The notes under the pieces: model-generated
What the model was told of the DNA's origin: nothing
What the model saw: the letters and a program-made list of their open reading frames with translations, nothing else
Databases searched by the model: none
From: an uncultured Subdoligranulum sp.
Lineage (GTDB): Bacteria; Bacillota_A; Clostridia; Oscillospirales; Ruminococcaceae
Direction: 5' to 3'
DNA length: 37,162 bases
NCBI RefSeq assembly: GCF_937890665.1
Contig: NZ_CALADU010000086.1
Span: 1 to 37,162, forward strand
Shown: piece by piece, positions 16,324 through 24,016 of the stretch
Position numbering within the stretch: position 1 is the first letter of the stretch
Layout: every line of letters begins with the position of its first letter
Translations under genes and position numbers: made by a program

Positions 16324-16360
16324 AAAAAGCGGGCGGCCGTCAAGGGCAACAGCCGCCCGC
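16324..16360 (-). terminator. Terminator between the sortase/small-RNA region and glmS
   Basis: GCGGGCGGC/GCCGCCCGC stem with a 14-base loop, then TTTTT on the minus strand. It would end transcripts from the sortase gene as well as the candidate small RNA. Confidence 0.85.
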
Positions 16361-16419
16361 CGCGCGCATTCTCCCTTTCCGGTTTCTTACACCATAAGAA
16401 CCTTTCGAGTCCTCGCGCA
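16324..16419 (-). ncRNA. Candidate small RNA between the sortase gene and glmS
   Basis: A self-contained unit of about 96 bases with a promoter (16426-16454) and a strong terminator. Predicted start is near 16419. From the 5' end: GCGCG can pair with a later CGCGC, enclosing a hairpin GGUUCUUA / UAAGAAACC with loop UGGUG and one bulged A; then a nine-base GC terminator stem GCGGGCGGC / GCCGCCCGC (16360-16329) with a 14-base loop and UUUUU. I do not recognise it as SRP RNA, 6S, tmRNA, a glmS ribozyme or a known riboswitch. It could alternatively be a terminated leader of glmS. A nine-codon frame beginning AUG inside it seems too poorly placed to count. Confidence 0.5.
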
Positions 16420-16425
16420 GTATTC

Positions 16426-16454
16426 AGCATACCACACTTTCGAAAGAACGGCAA
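16426..16454 (-). promoter_or_regulatory. Promoter of the candidate small RNA
   Basis: On the minus strand: TTGCCG (16454-16449), 17-base spacer, TATGCT (16431-16426). A/T-rich tracts, including two copies of an 11-base repeat at 16491 and 16516, lie upstream. Confidence 0.6.
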
Positions 16455-16490
16455 GTGCCAAACTCTGAGAAGGGTCTTTTTCGCACTGTT

Positions 16491-16526
16491 TGCAAAATTT
16501 TCTTAGGAATTGCGCTGCAAAATTTT
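16491..16526. repeat. Two direct copies of TGCAAAATTTT, 25 bases apart
   Basis: Exact 11-base copies at 16491-16501 and 16516-16526, in the sequence after the sortase stop and upstream of the candidate small-RNA promoter. The AAAATTTT core suggests DNA bending or an AT-rich upstream element; function is not shown. Confidence 0.6.
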
Positions 16527-16532
16527 ATTTAT

Positions 16533-17516
16533 TTAGGTGTTCACCCGCCGGGCCACAACCACAAACCGGCCGTTATCGCTGGAGTATTCACAGGTGGAGA
16601 GTGTCAGCAGTTGTTCGCCGTAGGACGGACGGATACCGGTATCCACATTGCTACGGGACAGCACTTCATCCACAAAGGTGTTGTAAGTTTCTTCGTCCAT
16701 ATCCACATACTGATTGTAGACAAAACTGGTATCCTGCACCACGTCGATGGCAAAGGCTGCAAACACCTCATACTGGGCATCCCCGTAAACGGTATCAAAT
16801 TCGATATAGGGGTGTTCCTGATAGTAATCGGCTTCCTTATAGCCGGTCAAGCATCCGAAAATCGTGCCGGTCTTCATGTTGTGGCCGTAGACGATCAAGT
16901 TTTCGCTCTGGTCATTGGCCCCCAACGTGGTCTTTTCGTCCAGATACGGCGCACCATAGACGCTGTACTCTTTATTAAAGTCGTGCCGCAGGTAGAAATC
17001 CTTGTTGTCCGGCGCATACATCACCGGGAAGTCCAAGGGGGTGTCCTCGATGCTGATCCACCCAATAAAGTCACTGTTCTGCTCCCGCAGGGCGGCAAAC
17101 TTGGCACTGTTCGGTTCTTCCCCATCCTCTGCCGTTTGAGCGTCGGAGTCGATCATGGATTGCAGATTGGCAAATTCGCTTTCGGTTTTGCGGTCATCGA
17201 AGTACCGTTTGACCAACAAACCGGCACTGACCAAAAACACCACCAAGCATACCACCATGGCCACATTGTAGGCTATATTGGTCTTGTTGTGCTTTTTTGC
17301 CGTTTTGCCGGATTTTGTATGGGATTTATGTTCTGTTGGGTGTTGGGCTTCCGTATGTCGGTTGCTCTCCCCACGGGGATTTGCTGCATGGGGACGCTCG
17401 GTGCGCCGGGGTTCCGTTTCTTGGTCGGGAACCGGCTCCGATTTCGGCTCCGGCGGAACCACCGGCTGCATACGCCGCGTTGCATAGGGATCGTCGTTAC
17501 GATGTATTTTGGCCAT
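16533..17516 (-). CDS. srtB: Class B sortase
   Basis: 327 residues from the ATG at 17516, which has GAGGTG nine bases upstream. An unusually long cytoplasmic N-terminus (residues 1-80) is rich in Pro, Glu, Arg and His, then one membrane helix at about 81-103, and an extracellular sortase domain at about 135-327. The catalytic residues are visible: His212 in YGHNM, Cys309 in LSTCEYS and Arg317 in GRFVVVARR. The IGWISIEDT-LDFPVMYAPDN start, the YLRHDFNKEYS-YGAPYLDE segment and the long insert before the Cys are class B features. It would join cell-surface proteins to peptidoglycan or to pilins. No sortase substrate gene is adjacent. Promoter at 17547-17575. Confidence 0.93.
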   Translation of the reverse strand: MAKIHRNDDPYATRRMQPVVPPEPKSEPVPDQETEPRRTERPHAANPRGESNRHTEAQHPTEHKSHTKSGKTAKKHNKTNIAYNVAMVVCLVVFLVSAGLLVKRYFDDRKTESEFANLQSMIDSDAQTAEDGEEPNSAKFAALREQNSDFIGWISIEDTPLDFPVMYAPDNKDFYLRHDFNKEYSVYGAPYLDEKTTLGANDQSENLIVYGHNMKTGTIFGCLTGYKEADYYQEHPYIEFDTVYGDAQYEVFAAFAIDVVQDTSFVYNQYVDMDEETYNTFVDEVLSRSNVDTGIRPSYGEQLLTLSTCEYSSDNGRFVVVARRVNT

Positions 17517-17546
17517 AACTGGGTTCACCTCGTCAAATTTGTTTCT

Positions 17547-17575
17547 ACTATACGCCATTACTGCCAAAATTGCAA
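17547..17575 (-). promoter_or_regulatory. Promoter of the sortase gene
   Basis: On the minus strand: TTGCAA (17575-17570), 17-base spacer, TATAGT (17552-17547). It starts right after the pheT terminator. Confidence 0.8.
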
Positions 17576-17577
17576 GC

Positions 17578-17610
17578 AAAACCGCTGTGCCCTACCAGAG
17601 GACACAGCGG
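17578..17610 (-). terminator. Terminator after pheT
   Basis: CCGCTGTG/CACAGCGG (17610-17582), with extra pairing inside, followed on the minus strand by TTTTGCTT. Confidence 0.82.
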
Positions 17611-17624
17611 CATTTAGGACAGGA

Positions 17625-20048
17625 TCACTCGCGGATCTCGATGCCCAATTTGAATTTCAAGTTGCCCAGAATCTTCTTGACAAAACGGTCAATTTCATCG
17701 GGGGTGAAAGGCTTATCGCCGGGCTGGAAGTAAAGACTGAACGCCATGCTCTTCTTGCCGGCCCCCAGCTTCTCGCCACGGTAGATGTCGAACAGCTCCA
17801 CCCTAGTCAACTGCTTGCAGGCGCGCTGCATCTCTGCGGTCAAGGTACCGCACTCGGTTTCCTCGGGCGCGACCAACGCCAAGTCGCGCTGGACCGGTGC
17901 CAGTTCGGGAATCGGCGTGTAGTGCAGCGCCTTGGGAACCAGATCATAGAACTTGGACCAGTCGATCTCACCCAGATAGATGTTCTGGTTGCTGCGGCTA
18001 TCCTTAGGCAGCTTCAGTTCTGCCGTCACGTCATTGGCCAGCTTGCCAAAGACGCCCACGCGCTCCCCTTCGCAGAGGATGTAGGCGGCAATACCGGGGT
18101 GCAGCCAAGGCACATCGGTGGCACGCACCACCGTCAGTTCGGTGCCGAAGGCAGTCCCCAAAGCCTCCACAGCCCCCTTCATGGTGAAGAAGTCCTCGCC
18201 CTCGCCCCAAGCTGCAAAGCCCAGTTGCAGGCGTTCTTCAGGCAGTTCGGTAATCGGCTGCTGCTTGGGGATATAGATGTTGGACAGCTCGAAAAGGCGG
18301 CCGTCGTTGTTGCCTTTCTTCAGATTGTCCACCACCACGTTGAGCAGCGACGGCGCCAAGAGCGAACGCATGATGGTCAGGTTGGAGGAAATGGGGTTCA
18401 GAATGCGGATGACGTTGCGTTCCGGCGCATCGGCGGCGATGTGGAGCATGTCCAAATCGGCATCGGCATAGAATGCCAGCGTTTCAGCCTCATAGAAGCC
18501 CTGTGCGCACATAGCACGCTTGGCCTTGGCACGAGCCTTCTGCACCGTGGTCAGACCGCCGGTGGTGACCTGAGCCGCCTTCAGGAAGGTAGGTTTGATG
18601 TGGTCATATCCATACTCGCGGATGACTTCCTCGGCCAGATCGGGTTCGCCAATCTCGATGTCCTCACGCCAACGGGGCGCAGTCACCTGCATGGTGTCGC
18701 CATCAGCTTCCAGCACGACCTCGAATTGCAGGCGGTTCAGAATGTCCAGCACTGCCTCGGTGGGCACCGTAATGCCGAGAATGGCATTGATGCCGCTGAT
18801 GGTGGCGGTAAACTTTTTGCCCTCCCGCGGGGCACCGGCAGAACAATCAAAATGCGTTGCGGTGACTTCGCCGCAGCCCAGTTCCTGAATCAGGTGCAGC
18901 GCACGGGCCATGCCCAACTCGGTAGTATACTCCGAGATGCCCTTTTCGTAATGGCTGGAAGCGTCGGTGTTCTGGCCAAGGCCGCGGGCCGTTTTCCGGA
19001 TGTTATCCCGGGCAAACTTGGCAGACTCGAAGAGCAACTGGGTGGTGCTGTCCTTGATTTCGCTGTTCAAACCGCCCATGACACCGGCCAGCGCTACCGG
19101 CTTGCTGCCGTCGCAGATGACCAGATTGTTGGGGGTCAGCTTGAATTCCTTGCCGTCCAGCGTGGTGATCTCCTCGCCGTCTTTGGCGCGGCGCACGATG
19201 ATCTGGCAGCTTTCCAGCGTGTCCATATCAAAGGCGTGCATGGGCTGACCGATTTCCAGCATGACATAGTTGGTGATGTCCACCACGTTGGAGATGCTGC
19301 GCAGACCACACAGCGCCAACTGGCGGCACATCCAGCGGGGCGACGGACCGGGGGTAATGTTGTGGACATAGTGGCCGATGTACCGCGGGCAGAGATCCGG
19401 CGCTTCCACCGTGATGGAGAGCCGCGGATCGGTGGTAGTGGATTCGTTGTAATCGGTAGCCGGCATCTTCAGCGGCTTGCCCAGCACGGCCGCCACTTCC
19501 CGGGCGATGCCCAGCACGCTCTGGCAGTCAGGGCGGTTGGAGGTGACCGCAATATCAAAGATATAGTCGTCCAGTCCCACTACCTGCTGGATGGGGGTTC
19601 CGGGGACCGTGTCTTTGGGCAGATCCAGCAGGCCGTAGACCTCAGCACCGGGATACAGATCCTCGTTGAGGCCTAACTCCTCACCGCTGCACAGCATGCC
19701 GTTGGATTCGATGCCCATCAGCGGCTTGGCTTTGATCTTGATGCCGCCGGGCAGCGTAGAGCCATCCAACGCAGCGGGCGTATGCATGCCGGCGTAAACG
19801 TTGGGCGCACCGGTGGAAATTTGAATGTCATGGCCATACTCGCCGCAATCCACCTTGCAGATATGCAGGTGGGTGCCTTCCTGCGGTGTGCATTCGGTGA
19901 CAACGCCCACCACAACCTTATCGATCTCTGCAGACAGGTCGATCAGTTCCTCGACCTCGAAACCGCAGTCAAAGAGCTTGCCCTCCAGTTCCTGTGCCGT
20001 AACATCGATGTCTACATATTGTTTCAACCAACTGAATGGTACTTTCAT
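17625..20048 (-). CDS. pheT: Phenylalanyl-tRNA synthetase, beta subunit
   Basis: 807 residues, the normal length. It opens MKVPFSWLKQYVDID, followed by a tRNA-binding EMAP-like domain (about 40-150: VVVGVVTECTPQEGTHLHICKVD), B3/B4 editing domain, B5 DNA-binding-like domain (VTAPRWREDIEIGEPDLAEEVIREYGYDHI), a catalytic-like core and the C-terminal anticodon-binding FDX-ACB domain (YTPIPELAPVQRDLALVAPEE...VELFDIYRGEKLGAGKKSMAFSL). With PheS it forms the heterotetramer that charges tRNA-Phe and edits mischarged Tyr. It starts 16 bases after pheS stops, with GAGGGGG upstream, and is controlled by the T-box before pheS. Confidence 0.98.
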   Translation of the reverse strand: MKVPFSWLKQYVDIDVTAQELEGKLFDCGFEVEELIDLSAEIDKVVVGVVTECTPQEGTHLHICKVDCGEYGHDIQISTGAPNVYAGMHTPAALDGSTLPGGIKIKAKPLMGIESNGMLCSGEELGLNEDLYPGAEVYGLLDLPKDTVPGTPIQQVVGLDDYIFDIAVTSNRPDCQSVLGIAREVAAVLGKPLKMPATDYNESTTTDPRLSITVEAPDLCPRYIGHYVHNITPGPSPRWMCRQLALCGLRSISNVVDITNYVMLEIGQPMHAFDMDTLESCQIIVRRAKDGEEITTLDGKEFKLTPNNLVICDGSKPVALAGVMGGLNSEIKDSTTQLLFESAKFARDNIRKTARGLGQNTDASSHYEKGISEYTTELGMARALHLIQELGCGEVTATHFDCSAGAPREGKKFTATISGINAILGITVPTEAVLDILNRLQFEVVLEADGDTMQVTAPRWREDIEIGEPDLAEEVIREYGYDHIKPTFLKAAQVTTGGLTTVQKARAKAKRAMCAQGFYEAETLAFYADADLDMLHIAADAPERNVIRILNPISSNLTIMRSLLAPSLLNVVVDNLKKGNNDGRLFELSNIYIPKQQPITELPEERLQLGFAAWGEGEDFFTMKGAVEALGTAFGTELTVVRATDVPWLHPGIAAYILCEGERVGVFGKLANDVTAELKLPKDSRSNQNIYLGEIDWSKFYDLVPKALHYTPIPELAPVQRDLALVAPEETECGTLTAEMQRACKQLTRVELFDIYRGEKLGAGKKSMAFSLYFQPGDKPFTPDEIDRFVKKILGNLKFKLGIEIRE

Positions 20049-20064
20049 CTCAGGCTTCCCCCTC

Positions 20065-21087
20065 TCAATCCTCGAACTGCTTCAGGAACCGCAGATCGTT
20101 TTCAAACATCAGACCGATGTTGTTGATGCCATATTTCAGCATAGCAATTCGCTCGATGCCGATGCCGAACGCAAAGCCGGAATACACCTTCGGGTCGATG
20201 CCACAGTTTTCCAACACGCTATGATGCACGACACCCGCACCCAGAACCTCGATCCAGCCGGTGTGCTTGCACAGCGAGCAGCCCTTGCCGCCGCACTCGA
20301 AGCAGGAAACGTCCACCTCGACGCTGGGTTCGGTGAAGGGGAAGTAGGAAGGACGCAGACGGGTCTTGACCTCGGGGCCAAACAGAGCCTGCACAAACTT
20401 ATCCAACATACCCTGCAGATCACAGAGGGTAATCCCCTTATCCACCACAAGGCCCTCCATCTGATGGAACATGGGGCTGTGGGTGGCGTCAGAGTCGGAG
20501 CGGAACACACGGCCCGGCACCAGCACCTTGATGGGCGGCTTTTCCATATCCATCACGCGGATCTGGCCGCCGCTGGTCTGGGTACGCAGCACGATGTCGT
20601 CAGCCACATAGAAAGTATCCTGCATATCCCGGGCCGGATGGTTCTTCGGCACGTTCAGGCGGGTAAAGTTGTGGTCATCGTCCTCGATCTCAGGGCCTTC
20701 GTAAATTTCAAAGCCCATGCCGGAAAAGACATCCACGATTTGGTTCTTGACCAGTGTGATGGGATGCAGATTGCCGGTGGTACGCACCTTGCTGGGCAGG
20801 GTAATGTCCACCGTTTCGGCAGCATTGCGCGCAGCCAATGCCGCACGCTCCACCTGCGCGGACAGTTCCTGATACTGCGCCTCGGCCCAGTTTTTGAACT
20901 CATTGATGGTCTTGCCCATGGCCGGACGATCCTCTTTGGGCACATCCCGCAGCGCCTTGGTCAAACCGGCCACGGCGCCGTTCTTGCTCAAAAACTTCTG
21001 CCAGAAGGCCGACAGTTCCGCCTCATTGGCAACGGCTGCGCCCGCCTGCTCGATGGCGGAACGCAATTCTTTGATTTTGTCTTCCAT
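20065..21087 (-). CDS. pheS: Phenylalanyl-tRNA synthetase, alpha subunit
   Basis: 340 residues from the ATG at 21087 (AGAGGTG upstream); the longer frame runs into the T-box terminator and is rejected. An N-terminal coiled coil (about 1-85) precedes the class II synthetase core with motif 2 ([29 protein letters not shown]), a Cys-rich loop ([22 protein letters not shown]) and motif 3 ([21 protein letters not shown]). It carries the active site for Phe activation and aminoacylation. First gene of the pheS-pheT operon; amino-acid starvation is sensed by the T-box leader directly upstream. Confidence 0.98.
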   Translation of the reverse strand: MEDKIKELRSAIEQAGAAVANEAELSAFWQKFLSKNGAVAGLTKALRDVPKEDRPAMGKTINEFKNWAEAQYQELSAQVERAALAARNAAETVDITLPSKVRTTGNLHPITLVKNQIVDVFSGMGFEIYEGPEIEDDDHNFTRLNVPKNHPARDMQDTFYVADDIVLRTQTSGGQIRVMDMEKPPIKVLVPGRVFRSDSDATHSPMFHQMEGLVVDKGITLCDLQGMLDKFVQALFGPEVKTRLRPSYFPFTEPSVEVDVSCFECGGKGCSLCKHTGWIEVLGAGVVHHSVLENCGIDPKVYSGFAFGIGIERIAMLKYGINNIGLMFENDLRFLKQFED

Positions 21088-21121
21088 AGTACACCTCTGC
21101 TCTGTACGGGGCGGGGCAATT

Positions 21122-21406
21122 AAAAAGGCCTCGTCCCTGTGTTTCATCAGGGACGAAGCCTTGCAGTTACAAAACTCCGCGGTACCACCCGTGTTCCGCA
21201 TACAATCATGCGGCGCTCTTTGCCTGCCGGTAACGGTGCAGTGCCGTTGCGCGCTACTGGGACGCCGAGATCAGCGCTGTTCCCACGCACCACTCAGGAG
21301 CGAACTTCCCCGCGAACCTGTTGCAGGCGGCTTGCAGCCGGTGACCGCCCTCTCTGACCCAAAAAATCCGCGCGTACTTTCTCCGTCAATGTGTTTTTCC
21401 AATACA
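21122..21406 (-). promoter_or_regulatory. T-box riboswitch, phenylalanine-specific, of pheS-pheT
   Basis: About 285 bases of leader lie between the promoter and pheS. The T-box antiterminator sequence GGGTGGTACCGCGG is present on the minus strand around 21173-21192. A terminator stem CGTCCCTG/CAGGGACG with TTTTTA follows (21121-21160). The stem I part contains AGAGAGGGCGG and a GGGGAAG-TTC segment; TTC at 21304-21302 is the likely specifier codon, which fits Phe. Uncharged tRNA-Phe would pair with the specifier and antiterminator and let transcription reach pheS. The specifier is read by eye from context, not from a covariance model. Confidence 0.93.
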
Positions 21407-21412
21407 AACATC

Positions 21413-21441
21413 AGTATAATCGGCCCATCGGAATTTGTCAA
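21413..21441 (-). promoter_or_regulatory. Promoter of the pheS-pheT operon
   Basis: On the minus strand: perfect TTGACA (21441-21436), 17-base spacer, TATACT (21418-21413). Confidence 0.9.
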
Positions 21442-21455
21442 GGGCGGCATGACGC

Positions 21456-21486
21456 AAAAAGAGGGCCCGAAGGCCCTCCCCTTTTT
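21456..21486. terminator. Terminator after the Bax inhibitor-1 gene
   Basis: GAGGGCC/GGCCCTC with a tetraloop (CGAA, TTCG on the minus strand); five A and five T flank it, so it works on the minus strand for the upstream gene and could stop plus-strand transcription too. Confidence 0.9.
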
Positions 21487-21493
21487 ACGCAGA

Positions 21494-22210
21494 TCAGTCG
21501 TTGCGGCGGCCGATCATACGCAGGATATACAAGAAGATGTTGATAAAGTCCAGATACAGGTTCAGCGCACCAATGATGGACGCCTTGTGCAGCATAGCCG
21601 CATCCCCGCCAAAATAGGCGTAGTGATGTTTGAGCATCTGGGTGTCATAGGCAGTCAGGCCCATGAAAATCAGCAGACCCACTGCGCAGAGCAGCAAATC
21701 CATCAGCTCAAACCGCATGCCGAACAAGCTGAAAAAGCTGCCTACCAGAGAGCAGACCAGCATTGCGATCAGGCCGCCCATCAGTTTGGGACCCCAACCG
21801 GTCAGGTCCCGGTGGGTGGTGGCGCCGTACACGGCCATCACGCCAAAATAGACCGCGCCCACCAAGAAGGCCAGAATCAGGCTGGCAAAATCATAGACCA
21901 AGAACAGCGTGGACAGATTCATGCCGTTGAGCACAGCGTAGCCAAAGAAAAGGCCGGTAGCCGTGGAAGGCTGGATCTTGGTGATCCGCCCCGACAGCAC
22001 AAAGACCAGCACCAGTTCCCCGATGAGGGTGGCGTAGATCAGGCCGGTGGTGACCAACGGCACAATCAAACCGCTGAGCACCGTGGCAATGCCGGTGGCG
22101 AAGGTGACCAATAGGCCGGCAAACATCCAGCCGAAGGTTTTGGTCATATACTGACTTAGCGTGCCGAACGGGCTTTCCGCGTAAGAAATATCATTGTAAT
22201 CTCGGTACAT
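21494..22210 (-). CDS. Bax inhibitor-1/YccA family membrane protein
   Basis: 238 residues with seven predicted membrane segments (starting about residues 25, 50, 80, 105, 140, 165 and 205). The family pattern is clear: a soluble N-terminus, TKTFGWMFAGLLVTF, a GLFFGYAVLNGMNLSTLF segment, MGLTAYDTQMLK and GALNLYLDFINIFLYILRMIG at the end, with the conserved acidic pair (Asp in TAYD and LYLD). Bacterial members such as BsYetJ are pH-sensitive calcium leak channels; a physiological role here is not known. It is a single-gene unit with AAAGGGG before its start and its own terminator. Confidence 0.94.
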   Translation of the reverse strand: MYRDYNDISYAESPFGTLSQYMTKTFGWMFAGLLVTFATGIATVLSGLIVPLVTTGLIYATLIGELVLVFVLSGRITKIQPSTATGLFFGYAVLNGMNLSTLFLVYDFASLILAFLVGAVYFGVMAVYGATTHRDLTGWGPKLMGGLIAMLVCSLVGSFFSLFGMRFELMDLLLCAVGLLIFMGLTAYDTQMLKHHYAYFGGDAAMLHKASIIGALNLYLDFINIFLYILRMIGRRND

Positions 22211-22234
22211 GGTTGATTCCCCTTTCTTAATACG

Positions 22235-22240
22235 GTATTA
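22235..22240 (-). promoter_or_regulatory. -10 box of the Bax inhibitor-1 gene
   Basis: TATAAT on the minus strand about 25 bases before the start codon. The -35 region is weak, so the assignment rests on the -10 only. Confidence 0.5.
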
Positions 22241-22322
22241 TAGCCATAAAAGATGTGAAAACCATCACAAATTTATGAAGTACCTGTAAACAGTATGGTA
22301 CAGAAAGGGAAAAAAGTCAAGA

Positions 22323-23393
22323 ATGGATTCATTTGGCATTTATCTCCACGTTCCCTACTGCAAAGCCAAGTGCCGCTACTGCGATTTTTACTCGGCGCCG
22401 GGGGCTCGGGGCGTACCGCAATCCTATGTAGATGCCTTGCTGCGAGAACTGCGTTTCCCCCACCGGCAACCCGACACAGTCTATTTTGGCGGCGGCACCC
22501 CGGCCTTGCTCTCCCCCGCGCAGGTGAAAGCGTTGATTCAAGCTGCCGACCCGCTGCCGGGGGCAGAGATCACACTGGAAGCCAACCCCGACACCGTCAC
22601 GCCGGAAAGTCTGGCAGGATTCCGAGAAGCTGGTGTGACCCGTATCAGTTTTGGCGTACAAAGCGCCGACGATGCCCAACTGCGCCGGCTGGGCCGTACC
22701 CATACCGCTGCCGGGGCCGCCGAGGCGCTCCGGATGGCACAGGCTGCGGGGTTCCCCGAAATTTGCGGCGATATTATGCTGGCGCTGCCCCATTACACCA
22801 AGGCCGAATTTGATGCCACACTGGACCTGCTTCAGCAAGGCGGGTGTACCCACATCTCGGCCTATCTGTTAAAGATCGAACCCGGCACCGCCTTTGCCAA
22901 ATTTCCACCGGAGGGCCTCCCCACCGCCGACGAGGCAGCCGATTTCTACCTATATGCCGTGCAGCGGTTGGAGTCCGCCGGTTACACCCAGTACGAAATC
23001 AGCAATTTTGCCCAACCGGGCCACGAAGGGCGGCACAATCTTTTGTATTGGAACTGCCGGGACTACTGGGGTATTGGTCCCGCAGCCCACAGTTGCTTGC
23101 AAAATGTGCGGCGCTACTGGCCCGATGATGTGCAGGGATTTATAAGCGGCGCTCTGCAAGAACAGGAGGAAGGCCGCTGTGACGCCGAAGATTTTCTGCT
23201 CATGCAGCTGAGGCTGACCCAAGGGTTGGATTTGGAGGAATACGCCCGTTGGGGCGGGCATTGTACCCCTGCACAGATGGATTTTCTGCGCCGCTGCGCC
23301 GCCAACGGCTATGCCGTCTTCTCGGGGCAGCGGGTACGGCTGACCCCTGCCGGGATGGTTGTACAAAACGCCATTTTGGAAGCCCTGCTATAA
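22323..23393 (+). CDS. hemW: HemW-like radical SAM protein
   Basis: 356 residues. The radical SAM cluster motif CKAKCRYC (Cys13, Cys17, Cys20) is close to the N-terminus, preceded by IYLHVPYC. Family motifs follow: YFGGGTPALL, LEANPDTVT, RISFGVQS-DD-LR-LGRTH, GDIMLALP, SAYLLKIEPGT, and YEISNFAQPGHEGRHNLLYWNCRDYWGIGPAAHS, then the C-terminal winged domain (TQGLDL-EYA). These are HemW rather than true HemN marks: HemW binds heme and inserts it into proteins, and lacks the oxidase activity of HemN. Most annotations call it oxygen-independent coproporphyrinogen III oxidase. It is divergent from the Bax inhibitor-1 gene and ends at a strong terminator. Confidence 0.93.
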   Translation: MDSFGIYLHVPYCKAKCRYCDFYSAPGARGVPQSYVDALLRELRFPHRQPDTVYFGGGTPALLSPAQVKALIQAADPLPGAEITLEANPDTVTPESLAGFREAGVTRISFGVQSADDAQLRRLGRTHTAAGAAEALRMAQAAGFPEICGDIMLALPHYTKAEFDATLDLLQQGGCTHISAYLLKIEPGTAFAKFPPEGLPTADEAADFYLYAVQRLESAGYTQYEISNFAQPGHEGRHNLLYWNCRDYWGIGPAAHSCLQNVRRYWPDDVQGFISGALQEQEEGRCDAEDFLLMQLRLTQGLDLEEYARWGGHCTPAQMDFLRRCAANGYAVFSGQRVRLTPAGMVVQNAILEALL

Positions 23394-23395
23394 CC

Positions 23396-23438
23396 AAAAA
23401 GCCGGAGATCCTTTGTCAGGATCTCCGGTTTCTTTATT
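23396..23438. terminator. Bidirectional terminator between hemW and the ABC transporter
   Basis: CCGGAGATCCT/AGGATCTCCGG stem (23402-23428); plus strand continues TTTCTTTATT, minus strand CTTTTTGG. Confidence 0.92.
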
Positions 23439-23446
23439 CCGCAAAT

Positions 23447-24016
23447 TTATTCCGCAAAGCGCCGAATCGGCCAGCCCAGCAATGCAGCTGCCGCTTCATC
23501 GTGGGTAACCAGAACGGTTGGCCGGTCACCGGCCAACCGTACCGTGGCCGCCGCGGCTTGTTCCACCAGTTCCGCATCCATGCCGGTAAAGGGTTCATCC
23601 ATGAGCAGGGTTTGGGCATCTTGACAGAGCAGCGCCCGCAAAAGCGCCGCCCGACGTTTTTGCCCGCCGGACAGCTTAGCTGCCGGCAGCCGCAAATCAC
23701 TATCGGTGAATCCCAGCGCCCGCAGTTCCGTTTCGGCCTGCCGCAATGTCAGGCCATGTCCAGCCAACACCAAGTTGGCTCCCGCCGTCAGTTGGGGACA
23801 AAGCCGGTCCTCCTGAAAGACTGCCGCTGGCGTTTCTACCCCGGTCACGGTACCGGAGTCTGCCTCCTCCAACCCCAGCAGGATACGCAGCAGCGTAGTC
23901 TTGCCGCAGCCGGAAGGCCCCATCAGTACCATAGGGCGGTCCACCGTCCAGCTAAACGCCTGCAGCACCGTTTTGCCGCCGAACTGCTTGGACAGCTCTT
24001 GAATCACGATGCTCAT
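23447..24016 (-). CDS. ABC transporter ATP-binding protein (SsuB/TauB-like, compact)
   Basis: 189 residues from the ATG at 24016, which overlaps the permease stop (ATGA) and has GGAGGTG upstream. Walker A is GPSGCGKT at 33-40, a Q-loop follows (VFQEDRLCPQLTAGANL), then signature LSGGQKRRAALLRAL, Walker B TLLMDEPFTGMD and the H-loop VLVTHDEAAA. It is about 60 residues shorter than typical nitrate/sulfonate/taurine importer ATPases, ending soon after the H-loop, so the accessory C-terminal part is missing. It supplies energy to the importer formed with the permease and lipoprotein upstream. Confidence 0.93.
   Translation of the reverse strand: MSIVIQELSKQFGGKTVLQAFSWTVDRPMVLMGPSGCGKTTLLRILLGLEEADSGTVTGVETPAAVFQEDRLCPQLTAGANLVLAGHGLTLRQAETELRALGFTDSDLRLPAAKLSGGQKRRAALLRALLCQDAQTLLMDEPFTGMDAELVEQAAAATVRLAGDRPTVLVTHDEAAAALLGWPIRRFAE

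Noticed and set aside
16345..16371. Nine-codon leader peptide (MRAAGGCCP) ending in the terminator upstream of glmS
   Set aside because: The purine-rich site is only about three bases from the AUG, and the second promoter for glmS makes Cys-dependent attenuation unnecessary. Could be revisited if conserved.
16324..16419. Signal recognition particle RNA, 6S RNA or tmRNA identity for the small-RNA candidate
   Set aside because: The conserved SRP tetraloop region, the 6S central bubble and the tRNA-like ends of tmRNA are not seen.
16455..19676. Open frame of 1073 codons on the plus strand, opposite pheT and the sortase gene
   Set aside because: It lies fully antisense to pheT and sortase, which are unambiguous by motif and promoter placement. 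Long antisense frames arise from codon bias in GC-rich genes; there is no ribosome binding site or recognisable domain.
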